A stretch of DNA of 64,000 nucleotides from Pseudalkalibacillus sp052246725 (GTDB taxonomy: Bacteria; Bacillota; Bacilli; Bacillales; Fictibacillaceae). The notes beneath the pieces are model-generated. The model was not told where the DNA came from and ran no database searches. It saw only the letters and a list, made by a program, of their open reading frames with translations. A program made the translations under genes and the position numbers. Location: the NCBI GenBank assembly GCA_052246725.1, contig JBQQCL010000020.1; one strand, written 5' to 3'. Below are positions 49,721 through 58,091 of this stretch, one piece after another. Position 1 is the first letter of the stretch. Each line of letters begins with the position of its first letter.

Positions 49721-50095
49721 TTTGTTGCTCTTGCACTTAAAGAAAGTATAAAATACTTTCTTCAGTATAAGGGCAACTAAGGCTCGACCTATAAAAGGCA
49801 TGGTCTAGCCAAGTTTTCTTTAAAAGTCGTTGATTTCCGCTCCAGGATGCTCGCTTTCCGCGGGGCGTGCGGTGAGCCCACTCGTCGCCTTGCGACCTCA
49901 GGAGTCTCCTTATCAATTAAGCATTTGTGATCCTGCGTCTACAAGAAAGTCCTGGCGAAGCGAGATTCCTCGTCGCATGCCTTGCGAGGAGATTATTCAG
50001 GTAGTAGGCACGCTGATCCCGCTGGAGTCTCGCACCTTGCTCTCCAATCAACTTGCACAAGGTGGTTCATTACAAATTGACCCCAAAGCAACATT
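49721..50095 (+). repeat. Family B repeat, copy 3 (carries a nested family A copy)
   Basis: 375 bp, from TTTGTTGCTCTTG to AAAGCAACATT. Almost identical to copy 1 through GATTTCCGCTCCAGGATGCT, CGCCTTGCGACCTCAGG and CATGCCTTGCGAGGAGATTA. Both copies contain family A at the same place, so the composite was duplicated as a unit. Confidence 0.82.
49738..49823 (-). repeat. Family A repeat, copy 8, nested in family B
   Basis: An 86-bp copy at the same site and in the same orientation as copy 6 at 40769. The two differ at only a few positions. Confidence 0.85.
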
Positions 50096-50117
50096 CTTTA
50101 AGAAAAGGGCCTTTTCA

Positions 50118-50258
50118 TTTAAAGAAAGTCTAAACCAATATAAGCACACAAGCTGGTGGCTTCGTAAGCAATACACCGCACGAAGGAAAAGCGATTGCTT
50201 TTTCGAGGAACTAAGGCTCAGCCTGCGCTAAGGCTTGGCGTTGCCAAGTTTTCTTTAA
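50118..50258 (-). repeat. Family A repeat, copy 9 (long form)
   Basis: 141 bp with the usual ends, but the middle holds about 56 extra bases, including ACGAAGGAAAAGCGATTGCT. The same insert is in copy 10 at 55953. Its right end supplies the stop codon of the Nudix gene. Confidence 0.83.
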
Positions 50259-50671
50259 GGTAAACTGAGTATTTTATCAATGATTGATTTTGGACGCAGC
50301 GGAAGCTCTGTTAATCCCGTGACATTAACCCACATTGGGATATACTTCCCTTTCGCTTCATTCTTGCCATTCATCTCTGCCCCACTGCCCTTTCCAAATT
50401 CACCACCACTGATCTCAGCCAGAAAATAATAGTGCAGACCGTTCCATTTTTCTGTATGAACCAATCCTTTAATCATGACATCGACGCCCAATTCCTCCTT
50501 CGCCTCTCTACATGCGGCTTCCTCTGGTGTTTCACCATCTTCTATCCCGCCGCCAGGGATGACATAATAGGTTTCTGATTCTTTAACACGTTTGATCAGT
50601 GCGATTTGTTCTGATTGTATTAGGATGATCCTGCTCCGCTTTCTCACATCCTGCCTCCATTCGGAAAGCAT
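50255..50671 (-). CDS. Nudix hydrolase
   Basis: 138 residues. The Nudix box GGGIEDGETPEEAACREAKE and ELGV (residues ~42-65) is complete (GX5EX7REUXEEXGU). It hydrolyses a nucleoside diphosphate linked to another moiety. The substrate cannot be told. The ATG at 50671 is followed by a normal Nudix fold, but the C-terminal codons run to LSLP and the TAA (50255-50257) lies within the terminal repeat of family A copy 9, so the original C-terminus may have been altered by the insertion. No good ribosome site was seen before the ATG, so the start is provisional. Confidence 0.8.
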   Translation of the reverse strand: MLSEWRQDVRKRSRIILIQSEQIALIKRVKESETYYVIPGGGIEDGETPEEAACREAKEELGVDVMIKGLVHTEKWNGLHYYFLAEISGGEFGKGSGAEMNGKNEAKGKYIPMWVNVTGLTELPLRPKSIIDKILSLP

Positions 50672-50717
50672 GTTTTATTTTTTCATTCATAAACTTTAGT
50701 GTAAGGAGAGTGATATC

Positions 50718-50894
50718 ATGCAATTAAGGATAATGCTCGGAGTCATTGGTGTCATGGTTAGTTTCGTCCTCGTCGTTTTCGGCTTCCTCCACATTTTCCC
50801 CTTATTCATAGCAACACCACTGCTATTCATATCCATATTCTATATTCTAGTCCGCATCAACAGCCGCAACCGATTCAAGGGCTTTAAAATTTAA
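50718..50894 (+). CDS. yizD: Small membrane protein YizD-like (58 aa)
   Basis: 58 residues. The product starts MQLRIMLGVIGVMVS, has two hydrophobic helices over residues ~5-50 and ends with a basic tail NSRNRFKGFKI. It lies between yjbH and pepF, the position of the small gene yizD in B. subtilis, and the length is close (about 56). Similarity was judged from position and composition only. AAGGAGAGTGATATC precedes the ATG, an excellent site. Its role is unknown. Confidence 0.7.
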   Translation: MQLRIMLGVIGVMVSFVLVVFGFLHIFPLFIATPLLFISIFYILVRINSRNRFKGFKI

Positions 50895-50895
50895 A

Positions 50896-50920
50896 CGGGC
50901 TGACCTCGCAGCCAGCCCGG
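50896..50920. terminator. Terminator between yizD and pepF
   Basis: CGGGCTGACC-TCGC-AGCCAGCCCG is a GC-rich hairpin. On the minus strand it is followed by TTTAAATTTT, which suits the end of pepF better than the end of yizD. Confidence 0.65.
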
Positions 50921-50926
50921 TATTAA

Positions 50927-52747
50927 TTATTCTGTTTCGAAAAGTAACTCTTCCATTTCACTCAATACGGATTCGAATACTGATAGAGCTTCCTCGATTG
51001 GTTTACTGCTTGTCATATCCACTCCTGCCTTCTTCAAGACTTCGATTGGATAATCAGAACTACCAGCCTTCAAGAATTCAAGATATCGTTCGACTGCTGG
51101 CGCACCCTCCTCTAAAATCTGTTTAGAAAGCGAGGCGGCTGCACTGAAGCCAGTCGCATATTGATATACATAGTAATTGTAATAGAAGTGAGGAATCCTT
51201 GCCCATTCAAGTCCGATTTCTTCATCAATGATGATATCTTCGCCAAAGTATTTTTCATTAAGTTCATAATAGAGCTTCGTAAACAAATCAGGTGTCAGCG
51301 CTTCACCAGCCGCTGCACGTTCATGGATCAATTGTTCGAACTCGGCGAACATCGTCTGGCGGAAAACGGTGCCTCGGAATCCTTCAAGAAGATGGTTCAA
51401 CAAGTATAATTTCTTCTTCTTGTCATCTGTAATGTTGAGCATATATTCGTTCAACAATGCTTCATTACAGGTAGAAGCTACTTCAGCAACAAAAATTGAA
51501 TAGTTCGCATATGGATATGGTTGTGTCTCGCGCGTATAGTAGCTGTGAACAGAGTGTCCGATTTCATGCGTCAATGTAAACAGGTTGTTTACGTTGTCCT
51601 GCCAATTCATAAGAATATACGGCATCGTCCCGTAAGCTCCCGAAGAATATGCTCCGCTTCTCTTTCCAACGTTCTCCTGGACATCTATCCATCGTTTCTC
51701 ATAGCCTTCTTTAACGATATTGACATATTCTTCCCCAAGTGGCGATAGGCTCTTTACGACAAGGTCTTTCGCCTCATTATAAGGGATCTCCATTTTCACG
51801 TCCTTCACAATCGGTGTATAGAGATCATACATGTGTAGTTCATCCAAGCCTAGAGCCTTTTTACGAAGTTTCACATAACGGTGCATCAGATGAAGATTGT
51901 CATTCACCGTCTTCACGAGATTGTCGTAGACTGTCTCAGGGATATTGTTTGCATCAAGTGCAGCTTGACGTGCAGAATCATACTTCCTTACTCTTGCATT
52001 GAAATTGTCTTTTTTCACTGTTCCGCTTAGTGTACTTGCGAAAGTATTTTTGAATTTATCATACGTTCCATACATCGCCTTGAAAGCATTCTTGCGGACT
52101 TCCTGATCATCACTTTCCAAGAAGCGGATATAACGACCGTGCGTAAGTTCAACCTCTTCCCCATTTTCATCTTTGACTGTCGGGAACTTGAGGTCGGCAT
52201 TATTCAACATGCCAAACGTATTACTCGCATTGTTCGTCACTTCACTTACACCCGCGAGCAGCGCTTCCTCTTTTTGAGACAACACATGCGGACGGCTTCT
52301 GTTGATTTCATCTAGAAAGTGATCGTAAAGCTTCAAGTCATCATTTTCTTCCACAAAGGATTTGATCTGACTTTCGTCTAAAGAAAGAATTTCAGGAACG
52401 ATATAAGAAAGGTGACTGCTTGTTTCAGTCGCTAATGTCGCCACACGATCATTCAGGCCCTGATAAAAGGAATTCGTTGTATCCTGGTCATTTCTCATAT
52501 GCGCATATGTATACAACTTTCCAAGCTGTTTGGTAATTTCATCTTGAAGCTGCAGGGCTTCATATAGGGTCGCTGACGATTCACCCAGTTTCCCCTGATA
52601 TTGATCAATCCGAGGAATCAATTCTTTTACCTGCTTGAATTCTTCTTCCCATACGTCATCCGTTTCGAAAATATCTTCTAAATCCCAAGTATCTTCAACC
52701 GGAATTTCGTCTCTTTTTGGTAATGATTTCACTGCTTGTTCTGCCAT
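50927..52747 (-). CDS. pepF: Oligoendopeptidase F (M3 family)
   Basis: 606 residues, the standard size of PepF. The zinc motif HEIGHSVHS (near residue 388) is preceded by NLFTLT, and the third ligand Glu lies in EVASTCNEALL. It degrades short peptides in the cytoplasm. B. subtilis overproduction of PepF (YjbG) blocks sporulation by removing signalling peptides. The ATG at 52747 is preceded by GAGGATTTTAA. The gene lies between yizD and coiA as in B. subtilis, though family C repeat copy 2 separates it from coiA. Confidence 0.95.
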   Translation of the reverse strand: MAEQAVKSLPKRDEIPVEDTWDLEDIFETDDVWEEEFKQVKELIPRIDQYQGKLGESSATLYEALQLQDEITKQLGKLYTYAHMRNDQDTTNSFYQGLNDRVATLATETSSHLSYIVPEILSLDESQIKSFVEENDDLKLYDHFLDEINRSRPHVLSQKEEALLAGVSEVTNNASNTFGMLNNADLKFPTVKDENGEEVELTHGRYIRFLESDDQEVRKNAFKAMYGTYDKFKNTFASTLSGTVKKDNFNARVRKYDSARQAALDANNIPETVYDNLVKTVNDNLHLMHRYVKLRKKALGLDELHMYDLYTPIVKDVKMEIPYNEAKDLVVKSLSPLGEEYVNIVKEGYEKRWIDVQENVGKRSGAYSSGAYGTMPYILMNWQDNVNNLFTLTHEIGHSVHSYYTRETQPYPYANYSIFVAEVASTCNEALLNEYMLNITDDKKKKLYLLNHLLEGFRGTVFRQTMFAEFEQLIHERAAAGEALTPDLFTKLYYELNEKYFGEDIIIDEEIGLEWARIPHFYYNYYVYQYATGFSAAASLSKQILEEGAPAVERYLEFLKAGSSDYPIEVLKKAGVDMTSSKPIEEALSVFESVLSEMEELLFETE

Positions 52748-52907
52748 TTAAAATCCTCCTTATTTCCTCTAACAGAATTACTGGTATAGATAGGTTGTTT
52801 CCTAATAAAAACAATCCCTACATCTGTATAAAATTCGAGGGACAGTTCAGATTTCCTTTCTTTCTTCCCTATGTTTTTCAGATAAATCCAGGATTATTTA
52901 TATACTT

Positions 52908-53066
52908 TCCCAAAATCCACTCCCTTTCCGTAGGCGAACCGCGAGCCTACTCACTCACTTCCACAGGATGTGGTGGCTTCGACGTTCACCATAAGACGTG
53001 AATCGTTGCGGGGTCTCGCCTGGCTCGCTGTTCTCGCAGGAGTCTCGTGGATTTCTTAATGAAAAA
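52908..53066 (+). repeat. Family C repeat, copy 2
   Basis: About 159 bp with CCACTCCCTTTCCGTAGGCG, AACCGCGAGCCTACTC and, at the other end, GGCTCGCTGTTCTCGCAGGA followed by GTCTCGTGGATT. The terminal TCCACTCCC and GGAGTCTCGTGGA are inverted repeats. Most of the 335-bp gap 52748-53083 is this element. Confidence 0.7.
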
Positions 53067-53083
53067 GCAAGCAATAAGGTTTT

Positions 53084-54271
53084 TTATACCTGAATTTTAA
53101 AATACTGTTTCATCGTTTTTCTAACATCAGTGATCGATTCTGGGAATTGGAGGTCCTTCTTTTTTATAAAGTGATTCACATCAACCCTTTTCAACACACC
53201 GAATTTACATAACCATTGCAAATAATCCATCAATGCATAAGAAATATGACTCTTTTCATCTGCAAGGATAGGACGGGTGCTGATTTTATAAAACTTTATT
53301 GTTTTAATGAAGTTTCGGAAGATTTGACGGAATGAAAAAGTGGAATCAACTGACATCGGATGGAGGATTTCGATCAGGAAGCAGGTTTGCCACACATAGG
53401 CAGGCGAGTTGAACCAGAAAAGGTGTTTAGAGGGAAGTCCAGCTTCGACTGGAAAAAGACTTACTGGTATCCCTTTATTCACGAGGTGTTTCTTCATCAT
53501 TATGACAGAGGGGTCTTTGTTCACATGGATATAAAGGCGGGTCGTTACGCTTTTTTCAATCCATTCAGTATGGCAGTCTTTCAAATAAGGCGGGTCGAGT
53601 TCATTGGTGTGAAATGGATAGACGATTTGATTAGATGAGATGGTCTTTTTACAGGCAAGAATCATCCTTGAGGTATATGGAACGATGGAATGAAGAAACG
53701 TAAAGGATAAGCTTAGAGGGCAGTAATACATAATATAAGGTGAAAAATCGCAGCTATCGTTGAATTGTAAGGATTGAAAGGCAAGTTCGTCCAACCAATA
53801 GAAGCTGGTATTCTTGATTCTGGATATCCTTTTTGATCCCAATATCCAGATAGGATCGATTCCTGCATTTTGAAGGGTACGATTACGTTTTTTGAAAATC
53901 TCGATGGGGATTGTCGCACATTGATATTCGATCGCGGTCGATAAGCCAGGGAGGTATAGATCAGGGCGTTGCCTCAACAAGGGGAAGTATCGCTCTAATT
54001 CGGGGGTAACGTTTTGCGCGGATAACCATTGATACAATTGTCTTTTCCCTAACAAATGGTAGGTGGATTCTGGTTCGATGTCCACCCCGCATGCCGTGCC
54101 GCTTACGTGTGAAAAGTGCCAGATTCTTTTTGTGCCAAGCTTAAGGATAACATCCTTATTACAGATAGGACATTGGAAAGCATCCAAATCTCTCATCCTT
54201 TCCAATTCGTCTTTTTTCCAGATTTCGGCCAGATTGATACACTGCCCGTTGCTGGAATTCGCTAAAAGCAT
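53084..54271 (-). CDS. coiA: Competence protein CoiA
   Basis: 395 residues (B. subtilis CoiA 373). The N-terminal zinc-like segment has CPICNKDVILKLGTKRIWHF. The middle YLPGLSTAIEYQCATIPIEIF carries the nuclease-like D-x-E-Q core found in CoiA (ExxQ). CoiA is needed for recombination of DNA taken up during natural transformation. ATG at 54271 follows GAGGTGATTC. The longer in-frame extension overlaps the cls terminator and has no site. Synteny with pepF and mecA is as in B. subtilis, but cls is inserted between coiA and mecA. Confidence 0.88.
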   Translation of the reverse strand: MLLANSSNGQCINLAEIWKKDELERMRDLDAFQCPICNKDVILKLGTKRIWHFSHVSGTACGVDIEPESTYHLLGKRQLYQWLSAQNVTPELERYFPLLRQRPDLYLPGLSTAIEYQCATIPIEIFKKRNRTLQNAGIDPIWILGSKRISRIKNTSFYWLDELAFQSLQFNDSCDFSPYIMYYCPLSLSFTFLHSIVPYTSRMILACKKTISSNQIVYPFHTNELDPPYLKDCHTEWIEKSVTTRLYIHVNKDPSVIMMKKHLVNKGIPVSLFPVEAGLPSKHLFWFNSPAYVWQTCFLIEILHPMSVDSTFSFRQIFRNFIKTIKFYKISTRPILADEKSHISYALMDYLQWLCKFGVLKRVDVNHFIKKKDLQFPESITDVRKTMKQYFKIQV

Positions 54272-54321
54272 TGAATCACCTCTATCTATTGAATTTTTTC
54301 GCACCTCAATAGTATTCCATA

Positions 54322-54362
54322 TAAAAAAACAGAACCCTTCTCGCTGGAGAAAAAGATTCTGT
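54322..54362 (-). terminator. Terminator of cls
   Basis: On the minus strand ACAGAATCTTTTTCTCC-AGC-GAGAAGGGTTCTGT is followed by TTTTTTTATA. Confidence 0.82.
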
Positions 54363-54369
54363 GTATTCA

Positions 54370-55902
54370 TCATAGTAATGGAGATAAGAGCCTTGATGTA
54401 GATTCGAGAATTTTATAGTAAAATGCCCGATTGTTGAAGGATTCAAGCACAAGTGGTGTCGAATCTTCAAGATCCTGGATATAGTCATCCACCAACCTCA
54501 AGGTACTCTTTGTACGATATAAAAAGGCGTTCACTTCGAAATTCAAATGGAAACTTCTCATATCCATATTTGCTGTACCGATTGAAGCTAGTTCATTGTC
54601 GACGATGATGATCTTACTGTGCAAAAAGCCCTTTCGATATTCGTAGATCTTCACACCTGCTTCAAGAAGACTTGGAAAATAAGATCTAGACGCATGGAAT
54701 GGCAGCTTCTTATCCGGTCTTGCAGGGAATAATAGCCGAACATCGATTCCGCTTAAAGCAGCGACTCTCAATGCATTCAGAATGTCCTCATCAGGTATGA
54801 AATAAGGCGATGTGATCCAAATTGATTTCTTTGCGGAGATGATCATCGAGAAAAACAACTTTTTGATGATGTCCCACTGGTGATCCGGTCCGCCGGCAAT
54901 CATCTGTACGCCACCATACACTTGTGCACTCGGAATTTCGGGAGAAAGATAATTTGGCTCCAATAGTGTCTCTCCAGTCATCGAATACCAATCCTGCAGA
55001 AAGATGATCTGTAAGCTTCTAACCGCTTCTCCCTTTACCATCAGATGTGTATCCCGCCAGTAACCGTAAGTGGGATTCAAACCTAAGTACTCATCACCGA
55101 TGTTAAGTCCGCCGACAAAACCGACATTCCCGTCAATCACGACAATTTTCCGATGGTTCCGATAGTTGATCTTGTTATTGAATAAAGGGAGTTTAACAGG
55201 TAAAAAAGGTACAGCCTCCACGCCTGCCTTTCGAAGTTGATCAATATAGTCGCGAGAGAGCTTCCAGCTTCCGACTGCATCATACAAGAAACGGACTTCG
55301 ACTCCCTGTTTCGCTTTTTCCATCAGGATCGTCTTAATCTGTCTGCCGATATTATCATGACGCACAATATAATATTCCATATGTATATGTTCTTCCGCAT
55401 TACGTAAGGCTTCAAGAATACATGTATAGGTTTCTTTCCCATTTGTAAGGACCTTCGTATCGGTGTTGAATGAAATCGGACTCTTTCCTAACCTTTGAGC
55501 TAACTGGAACAACAACCGTTGATGATCCCCCATCATTTTCATATTGTCATCATCAAGGGCACGATTCTGTTCAAAGCGTGAAAAAGCCTCTTCATCAGTG
55601 AGCGCTTTTTGATCGAACATTTTCTTTTTACGATAATTCCGGCCAAATATCATATAGAAAAAGAAACCGACTAGAGGAAACGCGGCTAAAACAACGAACC
55701 AGGTCAGTGTCTGGGACGGATGCCGATTTTCTAAAAAGATGACAATCCCGATGAAAAGTGCAGAGAATGAGAAAAAGATACTTAAAGCACCAAGAATCCA
55801 ATTTGCCCCGACAATCCAATTCTCCCAGTACGGTTTCGTGATGACGAATATACTTATCAGGATTGCTAAAAACATCATAAGCTGCAATGTCTTTTTGAAC
55901 AT
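54370..55902 (-). CDS. cls: Cardiolipin synthase
   Basis: 510 residues. Two N-terminal membrane helices (residues ~5-65) are followed by two phospholipase-D domains. HKD motifs appear as HRKIVVIDGNVGFVGG (near 235) and HSKIIIVDNELASIGTANMD (near 415). The enzyme joins two phosphatidylglycerols to cardiolipin at the membrane. The B. subtilis coiA-mecA interval lacks such a gene, so its position is a local addition. ATG at 55902 follows GAGGGATGTAACC. Family A copy 10 lies upstream. Confidence 0.93.
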   Translation of the reverse strand: MFKKTLQLMMFLAILISIFVITKPYWENWIVGANWILGALSIFFSFSALFIGIVIFLENRHPSQTLTWFVVLAAFPLVGFFFYMIFGRNYRKKKMFDQKALTDEEAFSRFEQNRALDDDNMKMMGDHQRLLFQLAQRLGKSPISFNTDTKVLTNGKETYTCILEALRNAEEHIHMEYYIVRHDNIGRQIKTILMEKAKQGVEVRFLYDAVGSWKLSRDYIDQLRKAGVEAVPFLPVKLPLFNNKINYRNHRKIVVIDGNVGFVGGLNIGDEYLGLNPTYGYWRDTHLMVKGEAVRSLQIIFLQDWYSMTGETLLEPNYLSPEIPSAQVYGGVQMIAGGPDHQWDIIKKLFFSMIISAKKSIWITSPYFIPDEDILNALRVAALSGIDVRLLFPARPDKKLPFHASRSYFPSLLEAGVKIYEYRKGFLHSKIIIVDNELASIGTANMDMRSFHLNFEVNAFLYRTKSTLRLVDDYIQDLEDSTPLVLESFNNRAFYYKILESTSRLLSPLL

Positions 55903-55952
55903 GGTTACATCCCTCTGAATTCAATGTGGCATTGATTGGCAATGTAATGGTA

Positions 55953-56100
55953 TGAAGAAAAATTGGCAAAGCTAAGCCCTAGCGTAGGCTGAGCCTTAGT
56001 TCCTCGAAAAAGCAATTACTTTTCCTTCGTGCGGTGCATTGCTTCCGAAGCAACCAGCTGTGCGCTTATATTGAATAAAGTATTTATACTTTATTTAAAT
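55953..56100 (+). repeat. Family A repeat, copy 10 (long form)
   Basis: 148 bp, from GAAGAAAAATTGGCAAAGC to ACTTTATTTAAAT. It has the same 56-bp internal insert as copy 9: CTCGAAAAAGCAATTACTTT followed by TCCTTCGTGCGGTGCATTGC. It fills most of the cls-mecA gap. Confidence 0.83.
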
Positions 56101-56111
56101 TTGAAAACGAA

Positions 56112-56141
56112 AACGCCGAAATTCTTGACGAAGATCGGCGT
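56112..56141 (-). terminator. Terminator of mecA
   Basis: On the minus strand GACGCCGA-TCTTCGTCAAGAATT-TCGGCGTT is followed by TTCGTTTTC. Confidence 0.75.
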
Positions 56142-56145
56142 CCCA

Positions 56146-56823
56146 CTACTTCTTAGGAAAATACTCGTTCAATTGTTCGAGCGCATTTTCTGCAAGAATC
56201 ACTTTCCCATACTCTTCGATCCGATGAATGGTAAGATCTGTTTCGTCACCAAATTCCAGCAATCTGCTCAACACATCATCCTGTTCAGATTCACTGAACG
56301 AATCATAGAAAGTCACGTACAAATAGTACTTATTCTCATAATGATAAAGGATATCTTCAAATGACTCACAATTAATATCGTGACTTAATGATATGAGATC
56401 CTCGATGTCATCGAAACGGATCATGAAAGATAAGTAATCTTCATCATCCTGTTCAGAAGCATCATCATTATCAACATCTGAATTAAATTGATGGTCAAGC
56501 ATCTTTTCAATGTTTTCGTCAACTGGAACATCGACCTGCTTGTCATCTGAGATCGGAAGCTCCAATTTCGAACCATCCTGTGATAACGAAGCCCGTGTCA
56601 CCAGAATCTCAAGTCCTTTATCCAAAGCCTGGACCTGAATCCAAAGCGGACCTTCTAATGAAAATTGTTCCTGTTGATGTGCTTCATCCATCATCTCCCA
56701 GAACAGCTCTTCTCCCCGTTCCCGGTTTTGCCAAATTTCCTCTTTATCGAATCCTCTTGTCTCTATATCGCTATAAGTTATGAAAAACTTTATTGTATAC
56801 TCATTTACACGTTCTATTTCCAT
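56146..56823 (-). CDS. mecA: Adaptor protein MecA
   Basis: 225 residues (B. subtilis MecA 218). The N-terminal domain (MEIERVNEYTIKFFITYSDI) binds substrates such as ComK and ComS. The acidic linker near residues 105-130 has many Asp and Glu, and the C-terminal domain (FEDILYHYENKYYLYVTFYD) binds ClpC. It delivers substrates to ClpCP and controls competence. ATG at 56823 follows GGGAGAGAAACACC. An 11-codon in-frame extension is not supported. CoiA, also a competence gene, lies two genes downstream. Confidence 0.93.
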   Translation of the reverse strand: MEIERVNEYTIKFFITYSDIETRGFDKEEIWQNRERGEELFWEMMDEAHQQEQFSLEGPLWIQVQALDKGLEILVTRASLSQDGSKLELPISDDKQVDVPVDENIEKMLDHQFNSDVDNDDASEQDDEDYLSFMIRFDDIEDLISLSHDINCESFEDILYHYENKYYLYVTFYDSFSESEQDDVLSRLLEFGDETDLTIHRIEEYGKVILAENALEQLNEYFPKK

Positions 56824-57190
56824 GGTGTTTCTCTCCCTTCGATCCAGATTGCTCACCTGGAAGAGATTTTGAACCCCTGTACGTTAAAATTTACCTTCTT
56901 TCGCATAGTGTTCCCATATTGTACGCTGCTGAATCAATAATAAAGTGTTGGAGTTTCTTGTACTTCTATTCTATGATAAATAAGTGAGGAATGAAATAAA
57001 AATGCATGACCATTTTTACTTTTTTACCATAAATAGGCCGATAACCGATACTTCCTAGCTTGACGCTATTGAAGAACTATTTTATAATTTCAACGTTCAC
57101 GACCTTGTACATATAGCTATTTTGGTTGATTGTACGTGGATTATAAGCCAACGTCAAGTGTTTTTTCATATTAGAAAGGGGCTTACTTTT

Positions 57191-57865
57191 TTGTTTGAAT
57201 CGGAATTTATCATTGCACTTTTATCAATTATTGCCATTGACATCGTTCTTGGCGGGGATAATGCCATCGTCATTGCATTAGCAAGCCGTAACTTACCCGT
57301 GCACCAACGGAATAAAGCGATTTTATTAGGAACAGGCTTAGCGATTGCCGTAAGGGTTGTACTAACCATTGTGGCCGTTTACTTATTAAAAATACCTTAC
57401 CTTATGTTAGTCGGAGGCATCCTTCTTGTTTACATCGCGTATAATTTGTTGGCTGAAGATAGTGGCGAAGCAGACATCCAGGCTGGGACAACATTAAGAG
57501 AGGCTGTGAGGACAATCGTCGTGGCGGATATCGTAATGGGTCTCGATAATGTACTTGCCATCGCAGGTGCGGCTCACGGGAACATCTTACTCGTGATCAT
57601 CGGTTTACTCGTATCGGTACCAATCATCATTTGGGGAAGTAAATTGATCCTTCATTTCATGGAACGGTTTCCGGCACTCGTCTATATCGGATCTGGAATT
57701 CTCGCATTTACAGCAGCTAAGATGATTAATGAAGAGAAAATCATCCACAATCTGATCGGACACAATGACTTCCTTAGCGTTCTCCTTTACGCATTCATCA
57801 TCGGAGGTGTACTGTTATCAGGGTGGTTCACCAAACGAATGAAAACACGCGAAAGCTTGAACTAA
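57191..57865 (+). CDS. yjbE: TerC family membrane protein YjbE
   Basis: 225 residues, seven to eight membrane helices. The family motifs IDIVLGGDNAIVIALA (near 15) and VADIVMGLDNVLAIAGA (near 125), each with Asp in the membrane, are characteristic of TerC/YjbE. YjbE-type proteins in B. subtilis export Mn2+ and help metalate secreted enzymes. TTG at 57191 follows AAAGGGG at slightly long spacing. Upstream sequence back to 56824 is AT-rich. I looked for a yybP-ykoY riboswitch and did not recognise one. Confidence 0.88.
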   Translation: MFESEFIIALLSIIAIDIVLGGDNAIVIALASRNLPVHQRNKAILLGTGLAIAVRVVLTIVAVYLLKIPYLMLVGGILLVYIAYNLLAEDSGEADIQAGTTLREAVRTIVVADIVMGLDNVLAIAGAAHGNILLVIIGLLVSVPIIIWGSKLILHFMERFPALVYIGSGILAFTAAKMINEEKIIHNLIGHNDFLSVLLYAFIIGGVLLSGWFTKRMKTRESLN

Positions 57866-57877
57866 ACAACTTGGTTA

Positions 57878-57908
57878 AAAGGCTCGCCCCAATGGGTGGG
57901 TCTTTTCA
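57878..57908 (+). terminator. Terminator of yjbE
   Basis: AAAAGGCTCGCCC-CAAT-GGGTGGGTCTTTT followed by CATTTTG. Confidence 0.78.
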
Positions 57909-57930
57909 TTTTGCTGTTTTCTAATATAAT

Positions 57931-58070
57931 GTTGCTATTGAAACCCTGTAAGCAGAAGAAATATACGTGACTCCTGCAGGAACAGCGAGCCAGGCAAGAT
58001 CCGCAGCGATGAACGTGTGGTGAGGCTTGCGGTTCACCCGCGGAAAGCGAGTATATTTCTGTAGAAACCA
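57931..58070 (-). repeat. Family C repeat, copy 1
   Basis: 140 bp. Terminal arms AGAAGAAATATACGTGACTC and (other strand) AGAAATATACTCGCTTTCCG are inverted repeats. The core has CAGGAACAGCGAGCCAGGC and GGTTCACCCGCGGAAAGCG. It is the best preserved family C copy and resembles family B at the sequence CTCGCTTTCCGCGGG. Confidence 0.75.
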
Positions 58071-58091
58071 AGTCTTTACCATAAGAGCGTT

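Noticed and set aside
56824..57190. yybP-ykoY manganese riboswitch before yjbE
   Set aside because: The conserved GGGGAGTA-type segments were not found.
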